Positions 32,426 through 42,900 of a stretch of DNA of 54,827 nt are shown piece by piece (positions within the stretch are counted from its first letter, which is position 1; every line of letters begins with the position of its first letter). Below the pieces are notes generated by a model. That model was not told the origin of the DNA, made no database searches, and saw only the letters and a program-made list of their open reading frames with translations. The DNA is taken from contig CALMIK010000029.1 in the NCBI GenBank assembly GCA_937863995.1, forward strand, positions 1 to 54,827. Reading direction: 5' to 3'. The stretch is from an uncultured Chelatococcus sp. (GTDB lineage: Bacteria > Pseudomonadota > Alphaproteobacteria > Rhizobiales > Beijerinckiaceae). A program made the translations under genes and the position numbers.

Positions 32426-33211
32426 CGGCGCGTCGCTGGAGACGACGAGCTCGACCCGGTCGGCGGCGAAAACCGTCTGCCCGAACTCGATCGGGCGTCC
32501 GTCCCCGTCGACGTTGATGCTCGTCGCCGCCAGCACGACGCGTCCGGGCGCGAGGTTGAGCAGGGCCGCTTCCTCGGCGGTGGCGGGGCGGGCGGCGATG
32601 CGCGTTTCCAGCCGGTGGTAGTCCTCCACGCCGCAGGCGGCGAGCGCGGGCGTGACGGCGTTGTGGCGCCGGTAGGCGTCGGCGAAGCCGGCGAAACGTG
32701 GCAGCGGCAAATGGAGCGTGCCGCAGGACACGGGCGTGCCATCGGCGAAGCGGCGCGTGCTGACAGCCGTCACCGGCGCGCCCTCCATGATCGCGAGCGC
32801 CCGGGCCGTGGCGAGGGGCGCGGCGATCTCCTCCGCCCGCAGCAACTCGCCACCGGGCTGGTGCCGCTCGCGCGAGACGTTTTCCGAAAAGCGCGTGCGC
32901 GGGCCGATGGGGTAGGAGAGCGGCCAGTTTTCCACGAAGGTGCCGCGCCCCTGGGTCGCCTTCAGCAGCCCGCGCTCGGCCAGCGAGGCGATGGCGCGCC
33001 GCACCGTGTGGCGGTTGACGCCGAAATGCGCCGCGAGCGCCGCCTCGGTCGGCAATTGCTCGCCCGGCCCGAATTTCAGTCGCGCGATATCGGCCTCGAT
33101 CTCGTCGGCGATCTGCCGCCACGCCGCGATCCCCTCGCCGCGATAGAGCGGGGAGGAGTGCTCGGTGCCCTCGATCAGGGCCGTCATCTGGGCTTCGTTC
33201 AAGTCCGCCAT
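32408..33211 (-). CDS. phnF: GntR/HutC-family phosphonate regulator PhnF
   Basis: The 267-residue repressor-type protein has a GntR winged helix (about 29-98: WRQIADEIEADIA, LPTEAALAAHFGVNRHTVRRAI, GRGTFV) and a UTRA ligand-binding domain (about 110-260). It is divergent from the C-P lyase operon; PhnF proteins repress phn genes or uptake genes until phosphate is scarce. A perfect inverted repeat in the shared region is its likely operator. Confidence 0.92.
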   Translation of the reverse strand: MADLNEAQMTALIEGTEHSSPLYRGEGIAAWRQIADEIEADIARLKFGPGEQLPTEAALAAHFGVNRHTVRRAIASLAERGLLKATQGRGTFVENWPLSYPIGPRTRFSENVSRERHQPGGELLRAEEIAAPLATARALAIMEGAPVTAVSTRRFADGTPVSCGTLHLPLPRFAGFADAYRRHNAVTPALAACGVEDYHRLETRIAARPATAEEAALLNLAPGRVVLAATSINVDGDGRPIEFGQTVFAADRVELVVSSDAPPGGKS

Positions 33212-33268
33212 CGTTTTGCGTCACCAACCGGGCCACAGCATAGGCCCCAGCATACGTCCTTGGGCCGC

Positions 33269-33325
33269 TGTCACCAAATCTTCACTGGCAATCCAGGTCG
33301 ATTTGTCTACAAATGGAGACAAATC
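33269..33325. promoter_or_regulatory. phnF/phnG control region with PhnF operator
   Basis: GATTTGTCT (33300-33308) and AGACAAATC (33317-33325) form a perfect 9-bp inverted repeat with an 8-nt centre, midway between the divergent genes. CTGTCAC at 33268-33274 followed by CTTCAC 11 nt later is a weak candidate Pho-box half pair. Confidence 0.65.
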
Positions 33326-33425
33326 GTTCGCCTGCCCGCAAGCCTCTGCCAAAAGTCTCTGCAAAAAGCTTCTGGATGCATGGTTTCCCAAACGGGTATC
33401 GGGCGCAACCGTCAAAAGCCGAAAA

Positions 33426-33902
33426 ATGATTGAAGCTGAGAACGATAAGCGGAACAGCGGCGACAACGTGGCCGCACGGCAACGCATGATGGCGCTGTGC
33501 GCCGGCGCATCGGTGGCCGATCTCGATGCGGCGCTTGTAGCGCTCGGTCCCTTGCCGGCGGTGGTGGATCTGCGCCTGCCGGATGTCGGTCTGGTGATGG
33601 TGCAGGGGCGCGCGGGCGGCGACGGCGCGCCGTTCAATGTCGGCGAGGCCACGGTGGCGCGGGCCGCGGTGCAGGTGGCCGACGGACCGACGGGCTTCGC
33701 GTGGCATCTGGGGCGCGATGTCGCGAAGGCGCGGCTTGCCGCGATCATCGATGCGCTGTGGCAGGACGAGGCGCGCCGCGCCGGCGTCGAGGCGGCGCTG
33801 GCGCCCGTCGATGAGCGCCTGGCGGCGGATGCGGCCGCGCGCGCGGCGCAGACGGCGGCGACGCGGGTCGATTTCTTCACCATGGTGCGGGGAGAGGACT
33901 GA
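33426..33902 (+). CDS. phnG: C-P lyase core subunit PhnG
   Basis: The 158-residue protein matches PhnG (ARQRMMALCAGASVADLDAAL; VMVQGRAGGDGAPFNVGEATVARAAV; RVDFFTMVRGED). PhnG is part of the PhnGHIJ core that attaches alkylphosphonate to ATP and cleaves the C-P bond. It is the first gene of the operon. The stop overlaps the phnH start (TGATG). Confidence 0.95.
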   Translation: MIEAENDKRNSGDNVAARQRMMALCAGASVADLDAALVALGPLPAVVDLRLPDVGLVMVQGRAGGDGAPFNVGEATVARAAVQVADGPTGFAWHLGRDVAKARLAAIIDALWQDEARRAGVEAALAPVDERLAADAAARAAQTAATRVDFFTMVRGED

Positions 33903-34528
33903 TGGCGGGCACCGAGGTTCCAGCTTCCGGCGCCGCGCTGGCCGATGTCGCGAAAAGCGCGCAGGCCATCTTCCGCACGCTGGTCGACGTGTTGGCGCGT
34001 CCGGGCACGATCCGCCCGCTGCCGGTAAATTTCATCACGCCCGCGCCGCTCACGCCGGAGCTTGCCGCTTTCGCCGTCACCATGGTGGATCAGGAAGCGC
34101 CGCTGTGGCTCGACGCGCGGCTCGCCGCCAGCGAGGCGGCGTTGCGCTTCTTGCGTTTCCACACCGGCGCGCGCCTCGTATCGGCACCGTCGCAGGCGAG
34201 CTTCGCGCTGGTGGGCGATGCGCTCGCCATGCCGGAGCTGCAGGCCTTCGCGCAGGGCACGGCGGATTATCCCGATGCCTCCACCACGGTGGTCATCGCG
34301 GTCGATCACCTTGCCCCGGCCTCGCCCGGCGCGCGCGCGGCGCTGACCTTCGCCGGTCCCGGCATCGACGGGCGGGCGGCGCTGTCGGTGGGGCCGTTGC
34401 CGCTCAATATCCGTGTGCAGATGGCGGAAAACCGCGCGCGTTATCCGCGCGGCGTCGACTGCTTTTTCGTCTCGCGCGGGCACGTCGCCGCGATCCCGCG
34501 TTCCGCCACCGTTTTCGGGGAGGATTGA
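33902..34528 (+). CDS. phnH: C-P lyase core subunit PhnH
   Basis: The 208-residue protein matches PhnH (FRTLVDVLARPGTIRPLP; FHTGARLVSAPSQASFALVG; GPGIDGRAALSV; RYPRGVDCFFVS). PhnH dimerises and joins PhnG, PhnI and PhnJ. Spacing on both sides is 0-2 nt, in line with a tightly coupled operon. Confidence 0.95.
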   Translation: MAGTEVPASGAALADVAKSAQAIFRTLVDVLARPGTIRPLPVNFITPAPLTPELAAFAVTMVDQEAPLWLDARLAASEAALRFLRFHTGARLVSAPSQASFALVGDALAMPELQAFAQGTADYPDASTTVVIAVDHLAPASPGARAALTFAGPGIDGRAALSVGPLPLNIRVQMAENRARYPRGVDCFFVSRGHVAAIPRSATVFGED

Positions 34529-34530
34529 GC

Positions 34531-35631
34531 ATGTATGTCGCGGTGAAGGGCGGCGAGGCCGCCATCGACAATGCTCACGCGCTGCTGGCGCACCGGCGGC
34601 GCGGCGATCCGGCCGTGCCCGAGGTCGCGCCGGCCCAGATCGCGCAACAGCTTACCCTCGCCACCGACAGGGTGATGGCGGAAGGCTCGCTCTACGATCC
34701 CGGGCTGGCGGCGCTTGCCGTCAAGCAGGCGCGGGGCGATCTCGTCGAGGCGGTGTTTCTGGTGCGCGCCTTCCGCACGACGCTGCCGCGCCTCGGCCAG
34801 TCGGTGCCGGTGGATACGTCCGCGATGGCGATCGAGCGGCGCATCTCCGCCACCTACAAGGATCTGCCGGGCGGGCAGGTGTTGGGGCCGACCTTCGATT
34901 ACACGCACCGCCTCATCGATTTCCTGCTGGAGGCCGGGGCCGAACTTCCGCCGCTGCCGCAGGCCGACATGAAAGCGGGCGCGCCGGAACCGTCGCCGCG
35001 CGTGACCGACCTTCTCGGCGGCGAGAGCCTGATCGAGCGCGAGACGCGGCCCGACGACGAAGCGCCCGCGCCCGACATCACGCGCGATCCGGTGTCGTTC
35101 CCCGCAAGCCGCGCCGAGCGGCTGCAGATGCTGGCGCGCGGCGACGAGGGATTTCTGCTGGCGCTCGGCTACTCGACCCAGCGCGGTTTCGGCCGCACGC
35201 ACCCGTTCGTCGGCGAGATCCGCTTCGGCGAGGTGCCCGTCGAGTTCGTGCCGGAAGAGGTCGGATTCGCCGTGCCGCTCGGCAGCATGCGCGTGACCGA
35301 ATGTCAGATGGTGAACCAGTTCCACGGCGCGGGCGATGCGCCGCCGCAATTTACGCGCGGCTACGGGCTGGTGTTCGGCCAGTGCGAGCGCAAGGCCATG
35401 GCGATGTCGCTCGTCGACAGGGCGCTGCGGGCGCGGGAGCTTGGCGAATATTCCGGCGCGCCGGCGCAGGACGAGGAATTCGTCCTCTCCCACTGCGACA
35501 ACGTGCAGGCCACGGGCTTCGTCGAGCACCTGAAGCTGCCGCACTACGTCGATTTTCAGGCCGAGCTCGACCTGGTGCGCCAGTTGCGGCGCGAGCATGA
35601 GGCGCGGCGCGCGCCGGAGGCGGCGGAATGA
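34531..35631 (+). CDS. phnI: C-P lyase subunit PhnI (nucleosidase)
   Basis: The 366-residue protein matches PhnI, which with PhnGHL exchanges adenine of ATP for methylphosphonate. Typical blocks are MYVAVKGGEAAIDNAHALL, DLVEAVFLVRAFRTTLPRLG, RRISATYKDLPGGQVLGPT, LLALGYSTQRGFGRTHPFVG and CDNVQATGFVEHLKLPHYVDF. It overlaps phnJ by 4 nt. Confidence 0.96.
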   Translation: MYVAVKGGEAAIDNAHALLAHRRRGDPAVPEVAPAQIAQQLTLATDRVMAEGSLYDPGLAALAVKQARGDLVEAVFLVRAFRTTLPRLGQSVPVDTSAMAIERRISATYKDLPGGQVLGPTFDYTHRLIDFLLEAGAELPPLPQADMKAGAPEPSPRVTDLLGGESLIERETRPDDEAPAPDITRDPVSFPASRAERLQMLARGDEGFLLALGYSTQRGFGRTHPFVGEIRFGEVPVEFVPEEVGFAVPLGSMRVTECQMVNQFHGAGDAPPQFTRGYGLVFGQCERKAMAMSLVDRALRARELGEYSGAPAQDEEFVLSHCDNVQATGFVEHLKLPHYVDFQAELDLVRQLRREHEARRAPEAAE

Positions 35632-36527
35632 GCACCACCGGCTACAACTTCGCCTATCTCGACGAGCAGACCAAGCGCATGATCCGGCGCGCGATCCTGA
35701 AGGCGATCGCCATTCCCGGCTATCAGGTGCCCTTCGCCTCGCGCGAGATGCCGATGCCCTACGGCTGGGGCACCGGCGGCGTGCAGGTGACGGCGGCGAT
35801 CATCGGCCACGACGACGTGCTCAAGGTCATCGATCAGGGATCGGACGACACCACCAACGCCGTCTCGATCCGCAAGTTCTTCGCCAAAACGGCCGGCGTC
35901 GCCACCACGACCCGCACCCGCGAGGCGACCATCATCCAGACCCGCCACCGCATTCCCGAAGCGCCGCTGCGGGAAGGGCAGATCATCGTCTATCAGGTGC
36001 CGATCCCCGAGCCGCTGCGCTTTCTCGAACCACGCGAGACCGAGACGCGCCGCCTGCACGCGCTCAACGACTACGGCCTGATGCACGTCAAACTCTACGA
36101 GGACATCGCCCGCCACGGCCACATCGCCACCACCTACGCCTATCCGGTGCAGGTCGCGGGGCGCTACGTGATGGACCCGTCGCCGATCCCTAAGTTCGAC
36201 AACCCGAAGATGCACATGAGCCCGGCCCTGCAGCTCTTCGGCGCGGGACGCGAGAAGCGCATCTACGCCGTGCCGCCGCACACGCCGGTGAAAAGCCTCG
36301 ATTTCGACGATCATCCCTTCGCCGTGCAGCACTTCGACAAGCCGTGCGCGCTGTGCGGGGCGGAGCGGGTGTATCTCGACGAGGTGGTGCTCGACGACCG
36401 GGGCGGTCGCATGTTCGTGTGCTCGGACACGGATTACTGCGAGGAAAGGCGCGCGCAGGGCCATGCGGGCGCGATGGCGCCGGACGGCGCGCGGGCGCAG
36501 CCCGGGGAGGCCGGCCATGGCCGCTGA
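35628..36527 (+). CDS. phnJ: C-P lyase radical-SAM subunit PhnJ
   Basis: The 299-residue enzyme cleaves the carbon-phosphorus bond of ribose-1-phosphonate-5-phosphate with an S-adenosylmethionine radical. C240-x2-C243-x21-C265-x5-C271 equals E. coli C241, C244, C266 and C272: three for the 4Fe-4S cluster and the thiyl radical Cys. NFAYLDEQTKRMIRRAILKA, YGWGTGGVQVTAA and YPVQVAGRYVMDPSPIPKFDN are family blocks. Confidence 0.97.
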   Translation: MSTTGYNFAYLDEQTKRMIRRAILKAIAIPGYQVPFASREMPMPYGWGTGGVQVTAAIIGHDDVLKVIDQGSDDTTNAVSIRKFFAKTAGVATTTRTREATIIQTRHRIPEAPLREGQIIVYQVPIPEPLRFLEPRETETRRLHALNDYGLMHVKLYEDIARHGHIATTYAYPVQVAGRYVMDPSPIPKFDNPKMHMSPALQLFGAGREKRIYAVPPHTPVKSLDFDDHPFAVQHFDKPCALCGAERVYLDEVVLDDRGGRMFVCSDTDYCEERRAQGHAGAMAPDGARAQPGEAGHGR

Positions 36528-37302
36528 CGACGACCTGCCGCTGCTGTCGGTGCGCGGATTGACGAAATATTATGGCGACCGCCTCGGCTGCGCCGATGTG
36601 AGCTTCGACCTGTTCGAGGGCGAGGTGTTGGCCATCGTCGGCGAATCGGGATCGGGCAAGTCGACGCTGCTGTCCCTGCTCGCCAGCGAGCTCGCCGCCA
36701 CGTCCGGCGCGGTGCGCTATCGGTTTCGCGATGGCGTGACGCGCGATCTCGCCGCGCTCGACGAGGCGGAGCGCCGGCACCTGCTGCGCACCGACTGGGG
36801 CTTCGTGCGCCAGGACGCGCGCGAGGGCCTGAGGATGGGCGTGTCCGCCGGCGGCAATGTCGGCGAGCGGCTGATGGCGGTGGGGGCGCGCCACTACGGC
36901 GACATCCGCGCTACCGCCCTCGACTGGCTGGGGCGCGTCGAGATCGACGCCGCGCGCGTCGACGACACGCCGCACGGCTTTTCCGGCGGCATGCGCCAGC
37001 GGCTGCAGGTCGCGCGCAATCTCGTCACCGGCCCGCGCCTCGTGTTCATGGATGAGCCCACATCCGGCCTCGACGTGTCTGTGCAGGCGCGCCTTCTCGA
37101 TCTCGTGCGCTCGCTGGTGCGCGACATGGGACTGGCGGTAATCATCGTCACCCATGATCTCGCCGTCGCACGATTGTTGTCTCACCGCATTATGGTGATG
37201 CGCAGGGGCTTCGTGATCGAGCATGGATTGGCGGATCAGGTTCTGGACGATCCGCGCGAAGCCTACACCCAACTTCTCGTTTCATCGGTGCTGGCGGCAT
37301 GA
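36517..37302 (+). CDS. phnK: C-P lyase ATPase PhnK
   Basis: The 261-residue ABC-type ATPase binds the PhnGHIJ core and is needed for activity; it is not part of a transporter. Walker A is GESGSGKST, the signature is FSGGMRQRLQVARNL and Walker B is RLVFMDEPTSGLDVS. ATG 36517 is chosen (GGAGG upstream); an earlier frame start at 36463 would lie deep inside phnJ. It overlaps phnJ by 11 nt and phnL by 4 nt. Confidence 0.95.
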   Translation: MAADDDLPLLSVRGLTKYYGDRLGCADVSFDLFEGEVLAIVGESGSGKSTLLSLLASELAATSGAVRYRFRDGVTRDLAALDEAERRHLLRTDWGFVRQDAREGLRMGVSAGGNVGERLMAVGARHYGDIRATALDWLGRVEIDAARVDDTPHGFSGGMRQRLQVARNLVTGPRLVFMDEPTSGLDVSVQARLLDLVRSLVRDMGLAVIIVTHDLAVARLLSHRIMVMRRGFVIEHGLADQVLDDPREAYTQLLVSSVLAA

Positions 37303-38009
37303 GTACGCAACCCGTTGTCGTTCTTGACGATGTGTCGAAAAGCTTCACCCTGCACCTGCAGGGCGGCGCGCGCATCGGCGTGGTCGCGGGCGTGAGCTTC
37401 GCCGTCGAGGCGGGCGAGTGCGTCGTGCTCGGCGGGCCTTCGGGCGCGGGCAAGTCGTCGATTCTCAAGATGATTTACGGCACCTACCGCTGCGACCGGG
37501 GCCACATCCGCCTTCGCGACGGGGATGATGCCGTGGATGTCGCCGCCGCCCAGCCGCGCCGCGTGCTGGCGCTGCGCCGTTCGGTGATGGGCTACGTCAG
37601 CCAGTTCCTGCGCGTCATCCCGCGCGTGCCGACCATCGAGATCGTCGCGGACGCGGCGCGCGACAGCGGCCTCGACGGCGATGCCGCGATGATGCGCGCG
37701 CGCGACCTGCTGACCCGCCTCAACGTGCCCGAGCGTCTGTGGGCGCTGCCGCCCGCCACTTTTTCGGGCGGCGAGCAGCAGCGCGTCAACGTGGCGCGCG
37801 GCTTCGCGGCCGAGCGCCCGCTGCTTCTGCTCGACGAGCCGACGGCCTCCCTCGACGCCGCCAACAGAAAAGTGGTGATAGACCTCGTCAATGAGCGCAA
37901 GCGTCGTGGTGTGGCCATGATCGGCATCTTTCATGACGAAGACGTTCGCGACGCCGTCGCCGACCGCATTCTCGACATTCGCGCCTTCGCTGCGCCGCAC
38001 GCCGCCTGA
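37299..38009 (+). CDS. phnL: C-P lyase ATPase PhnL
   Basis: The 236-residue ABC-type ATPase has Walker A GPSGAGKSS, signature FSGGEQQRVNVARGF and Walker B LLLLDEPTASLD, plus the PhnL-specific KMIYGTYRCDRGHIRLRDG block. With PhnI it supports the nucleosidase step. The gap to phnM is 27 nt. Confidence 0.95.
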   Translation: MSTQPVVVLDDVSKSFTLHLQGGARIGVVAGVSFAVEAGECVVLGGPSGAGKSSILKMIYGTYRCDRGHIRLRDGDDAVDVAAAQPRRVLALRRSVMGYVSQFLRVIPRVPTIEIVADAARDSGLDGDAAMMRARDLLTRLNVPERLWALPPATFSGGEQQRVNVARGFAAERPLLLLDEPTASLDAANRKVVIDLVNERKRRGVAMIGIFHDEDVRDAVADRILDIRAFAAPHAA

Positions 38010-38036
38010 TCGGGCGCGACACGGAAGTTAATCGAC

Positions 38037-39188
38037 ATGACCACCGAAAGCCTCGTCCTCGAAAACGCCACGCTCGTCCTGCCCGACCGGGTGGTCACGG
38101 GCGGCTGGATCGCGGTCGCGGACGGCGTCATCGCCGAAATCGGCGAGGGGCGCGCGCCCGAGCACGGGCTGGATGTGGGCGGGGACTACGTCATCCCCGG
38201 GCTGATCGAGCTGCACACCGACCACATCGAGAGCCATTTCATCCCGCGCCCGCACGTGCGCTGGCACGCGCTGAGCGCCGTCATGGCCTATGACGCGCAG
38301 ATCGCCTCGGCCGGCATTACCACCGTGTTCGATTCGCTGCGCGTCGGTTCCGATTTCGACCTGCAGGCGCTCGACAACGACGATCTGTGGCAGCTCTCCG
38401 CGGCGCTCGCGGAAGCGAAGGAAACCGGCCACCTGCGCGCCGAGCACCGCACGCATCTGCGCTGCGAGATTTCCTCCAGCGACGTGCTGGAGCAGGCGGA
38501 AGGCTTCGTCGCCCGCTATCCCGTGCACATGATGTCGCTGATGGACCACACGCCCGGCCAGCGCCAGTTCCGCGACATCAGCATCTGGAAGCTCTACTAC
38601 ATGGGCAAGACGGACGCTTCCGACGAGGATGCGAGCAAGCTCATCAACTGGCGTCTCGACCTGCACGAGCGCAACGCCGATCGCCACCGCAAGGCGCTGG
38701 TCGCGTTCGCGCGCCAGCACGGCGCGGTGCTGGCGAGCCACGACGACGGCACGCGCGAGCACGTGGAGCAGGCGGTGGCCGACGGAGTCGCGGTGGCGGA
38801 GTTCCCCACCACGCTGGAGGCGGCGCAGGCCTCGCACGCGGCCGGCATTCAGGTGATGATGGGCGGACCCAACGTGGTGCGCGGCGGCTCGCACTCGGGC
38901 AACATCGCCGCCGAGACGCTGGCGCGCGAGGGCATCCTCGATCTGCTGTCCTCCGACTACGTGCCGGCGAGCATGCTGATGGCGGCTTTCGACCTGCCGC
39001 GCCGCGTCGACACGATCACGCTGCCGGAGGCGCTCGCGACCGTCACCGCCAATCCGGCGCGCGCGGCGGGCCTCGACGATCGCGGCGTGCTGGCGGCGGG
39101 GCAGCGTGCCGACATCGTGCGCGTGCATCTTTCCGGCGGTGTGCCGGTGGTGCGCCAAGTGTGGCGTGAGGGGCGCAGGGTGGCATGA
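38037..39188 (+). CDS. phnM: Alpha-D-ribose 1-methylphosphonate 5-triphosphate diphosphatase PhnM
   Basis: The 383-residue amidohydrolase removes pyrophosphate from the triphosphate intermediate. Metal-site motifs are IPGLIELHTDHIESHF (HxxxxH-type), SLMDHTPGQRQFRD, LASHDDGTREHVE and LSSDYVPASML. The length and order match PhnM. It overlaps phnN by 4 nt. Confidence 0.96.
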   Translation: MTTESLVLENATLVLPDRVVTGGWIAVADGVIAEIGEGRAPEHGLDVGGDYVIPGLIELHTDHIESHFIPRPHVRWHALSAVMAYDAQIASAGITTVFDSLRVGSDFDLQALDNDDLWQLSAALAEAKETGHLRAEHRTHLRCEISSSDVLEQAEGFVARYPVHMMSLMDHTPGQRQFRDISIWKLYYMGKTDASDEDASKLINWRLDLHERNADRHRKALVAFARQHGAVLASHDDGTREHVEQAVADGVAVAEFPTTLEAAQASHAAGIQVMMGGPNVVRGGSHSGNIAAETLAREGILDLLSSDYVPASMLMAAFDLPRRVDTITLPEALATVTANPARAAGLDDRGVLAAGQRADIVRVHLSGGVPVVRQVWREGRRVA

Positions 39189-39796
39189 CGGAAGACGGCA
39201 GGGCGCTTCATGACAACGGGTCTTCCGGCGCATTCGTCTGCGTCGTGGGGCCGAGCGGCGCCGGCAAGGACAGCCTGCTGTCCCACGCCCGCGCGATGCT
39301 GCAGGGCAACGACGCCATCGTGTTTCCCCGCCGGCTGGTGACGCGCGCCAGCAACGCCTCGGAGGACCACGACACCATCACGCAGGAGGCGTTCGACGCC
39401 GGCGTGCGCGACGACACCTTCAGCCTGCACTGGCAGGCCCATGGCCTCAGCTACGCGCTGCCGCTCAGCGTGAAACACGCCATCGAGGCCGGCAAGGTGG
39501 TGGTGTGCAACGTGTCGCGCGCCGTCATTCCCGATATTCTCGAACGGTTCGGCCGCGTTTACGTGGTGCTGATCACCGCGCCGCCCACCGTCATCATGGA
39601 GCGCCTGCGCCAGCGCGGACGCGAGACGGGCGCCAGCATCGCCGCCCGCATGGAGCGCAGCAAGCGCCTCAGCGCCGTGCTCACGCCCGACCTCACCATC
39701 ATGAACACCGGCCCGGTCGAGATCGGCGGCGAGCGGCTGTCGCGCTTCCTGCAGCGCGCCGCCGAGCGGGCCTGCGCCGCCACCGAGCGCGTCTAG
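39185..39796 (+). CDS. phnN: Ribose 1,5-bisphosphate phosphokinase PhnN
   Basis: The 203-residue P-loop kinase makes PRPP from ribose 1,5-bisphosphate, the end product branch of C-P lyase. Walker A is GPSGAGKDS (residues about 21-29), followed by guanylate-kinase-like RRLVTRASNASEDHD. It ends the operon. No phnCDE transporter or phnO/phnP is in the window. Confidence 0.93.
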   Translation: MTEDGRALHDNGSSGAFVCVVGPSGAGKDSLLSHARAMLQGNDAIVFPRRLVTRASNASEDHDTITQEAFDAGVRDDTFSLHWQAHGLSYALPLSVKHAIEAGKVVVCNVSRAVIPDILERFGRVYVVLITAPPTVIMERLRQRGRETGASIAARMERSKRLSAVLTPDLTIMNTGPVEIGGERLSRFLQRAAERACAATERV

Positions 39797-39905
39797 AGCT
39801 CCCTTGGCGGCAGCCGTGCTTTCCGCACCTTGAAAGCGGGAGGCGAATGAGCCATCCTGCCGTCGCTTGGCCAGATCTGTCAGCCCGAACGGTGGAGAAG
39901 ACCCC

Positions 39906-42900
39906 ATGACTGTCGCATTGCTTCGCCGGCTGGCGGTTTTTGGCCGGCTGGCGGCTTTTTCCGCCCTGGCTCTGCCCGCCGCCGCGCTGGTGGCACAGCC
40001 CGCGCTTTCCCCGCCGGCTTTCGCGCAGTCCGCGACTTCCAAATCCGTCTCTTCCAAATCGGCTGCCTCCCAGCCGCAGAAGCCTCTCGAGCGGCGGGAT
40101 CTCGCCAGCGAGGTCGCGCGCTTCGATGCCGTGCTGCGGGCGCAGGCGCAGGCCGCCGACCTGAAACGTACCGCCGCCCAGTTGCGCAAGGACCGCGCGG
40201 CGGCGCAGGATCGCGGCGACATCGCCCGGGCGATCCAGCTCGCCAGCGCCGTGCTGATCCGCGAACCCGCCGCCACGGCCGACTGGCTTACCTACGCGCG
40301 CATGGCGGCCGCCGTCGACTCCGACGATTACGAGCAGCAGCAGCGCCAGCACAGGAACGCCCGGGTCGCCGCCTATGCCGGCTACCAGCACGCCGCCACC
40401 CCCGCCCAGCGCGCCGAGGCGCTGATGGTGCTGGGCGAGGTGCAGATCAACGCCTCGCTCTTCCGCCCCGCGCTCGACGCCTATCGCGCGTCGCTGGCGA
40501 TCGTCGACGATCCGGCGGTGCGCAATGTCTATGACGAGCTGCGCGCCACTTACGGCTTCCGCATCACCGGCAACAGCGTGGACTCGGACGCGGCCTCGCC
40601 GCGCGCCTGCTTCCAGTTCTCGGAGAGCGTGGCGGCGGGCGTGGATTTCGCCCCCTTCGTCGCCGTGGCGGGCGCGGCGAACGCCGCCGTCACCGCCGAG
40701 GACCAGCAGATTTGCGTCGATGGCCTCCGGCACGGCGAACGCTACGCCGTGGTGCTGCGCCAGGGCCTGCCCGCCGCCTCCGGCGACGCGCTGTCGCGCA
40801 ACGCCGATTACGAGATCTACGTGCGCGACCGCGCCCCCGCCGTGCGCTTCACGGGCCGCAACTACGTGCTGCCGTCGAGCGGGCAGGAGGGCATTCCGCT
40901 CGTCTCCGTCAACACCGAATCGGTGGAAATCGAGATATTTCGCGTTGGCGACCGCAACCTGCTGCCTACCGTCCGCGACGGCGGTTTCCTCGATCAACTC
41001 GGGCGCTGGGTCATCGATACGCTGGCGGGCGAGCGCGGCGAGCGCATCTGGACCGGCACGCTCGCCACCCGCGCGCCGCTCAACGCCGACGAGGTGACGG
41101 CCTTCCCCGTGGATGAAGCCATCGGCCGCCGCCTCGCGCCGGGCGTTTACGCGCTGACCGCCCGCCCCGCCGGCGGCCCTCCCGCCGACGAGGACTACAG
41201 CCAGCGCGCCACGCAATGGTTCGTGGTGTCCGACATCGGCCTCACCGCGTTGTCGAACGAGGGCGGCCTGCGCTTCCTCGTGCGCTCGCTCGCTTCCGCC
41301 GCTCCGCTCGCCGGAGTGGAGGTGAAGCTCGTCGCCCGCAACAACGAGGTGCTGGCGAGTGCGACAAGCGACGCAAGCGGCGAGATCACATTCGACGCCG
41401 GCCTGCGGCGCGGGCAGGGCGGCTTGCGCCCCGCGCTCGCCGTCGCCACCACGGCGGAGGGTGACTACAACTTCCTCGATCTCGAACAGGCGCCCTTCGA
41501 TCTCACCGATCGCGGCGTCGCGGGCCGGACCGCGCCGGGGCCGCTCGACGCGCAGGTGTTCAGCGAGCGCGGCGTCTACCGCACGGGCGAGACGGTTTAC
41601 GTCACGACGCTGCTGCGTGACGCGACCGGCAACGCCGCGGCCAACCTGCCGGTGACGCTGGTGGCGCGCCGTCCGGACGGCGTCGAATACCGGCGCGCGG
41701 TCGTCGACGATCAGGGGCTCGGGGGCCGGGCGTGGTCGCTGCCGCTGCTCGCGGGCGCCGCCCACGGCACGTGGCGGGTGCAGGCCTACATCGACCCCAA
41801 GGGCGAGCCGGTGGGCGAGACGACCTTCCTCGTGGAGGATTACCTGCCCGAGCGCATCGATGTGAAGCTCGCGCCGCAAGCGGAAAAGCTCGCCTGGGGA
41901 ACGGATGCCGTCATCGACGTCAGCGCCGATTTCCTCTATGGCGCGCCGGCGGCGGGGCTCGGCGTCAGCGGTTCCGTCACCGTGCAGCAGGCGAAAGGGT
42001 CCGCCATCGCCGGCCTCGACGGTTACCGCACCGGCCTCGACGACGAGGCTTTCGAGAGCGTGTTCGTGGAACTCGCCGATGGCGCGGTCACGGATACCCA
42101 GGGCAAGGCGCGGCTCACCGTGCCGGTGCCGGAAGTCGTCGCCTCGCGCCCCATCGAGGCGCGCATCGCGGTTGCCGTCGCCGAAGCGGGCGGCCGGGCC
42201 GTCGAGCGCACGGTGACGCTGCCGATCCTGCCGCAGCGGCCAGTGCTGGCGGCGCGCCCGCTGTTCACCAACCTGACGGAAGGCGCGCAGGCGGGCTTCG
42301 ATGTCGTGGCCGTGTCGCCGCAGGGCGCGCGGCAGGCGGGCAAGGCGCGCTGGACGCTGTCGCGCATCGAGCAGAACTATCAATGGTATAACCGTGGCGG
42401 CAGCTGGTCGTTCGAGTCCGTCACCACCACCCGCCGCGTGCGCGACGGCGAGGTGGCGCTGGCGGAATCGGGCGATCCGGCGCGCATCGCCGTTCCCGTC
42501 GAATGGGGCCGCTACCGGCTGGAGATCGCGGCGGTGGACGGCGCGGCGGAACCGGTGAGCGTGACCTTCTTCTCCGGCTTCGGCGGCGACGCCACGGCGG
42601 ATGTTCCCGACCGCCTCGAACTGACCCTCGACAAGGCCGCCTACGCCGCCGGCGAGACGCTGACCGTGGCGCTGAAACCGCGCTTTTCCGGCAAGGTGAC
42701 GCTCGTCGTGGCCAGCGACCGCCTGCATGAGGAGCGCGTTATCGACGTAACGCCGGACGGCGCGACGGTCAGCCTGCCGGTGAAGGCCGAATGGGGGCCG
42801 GGCGCTTACGTGGTTGCGCTCGCGCACCGCCCGCTCGATGTCGCGGCGCGCCGCCAGCCCGGCCGGGCGCTGGGGCTCGCGTGGTTTTCGGTGGACCGCG

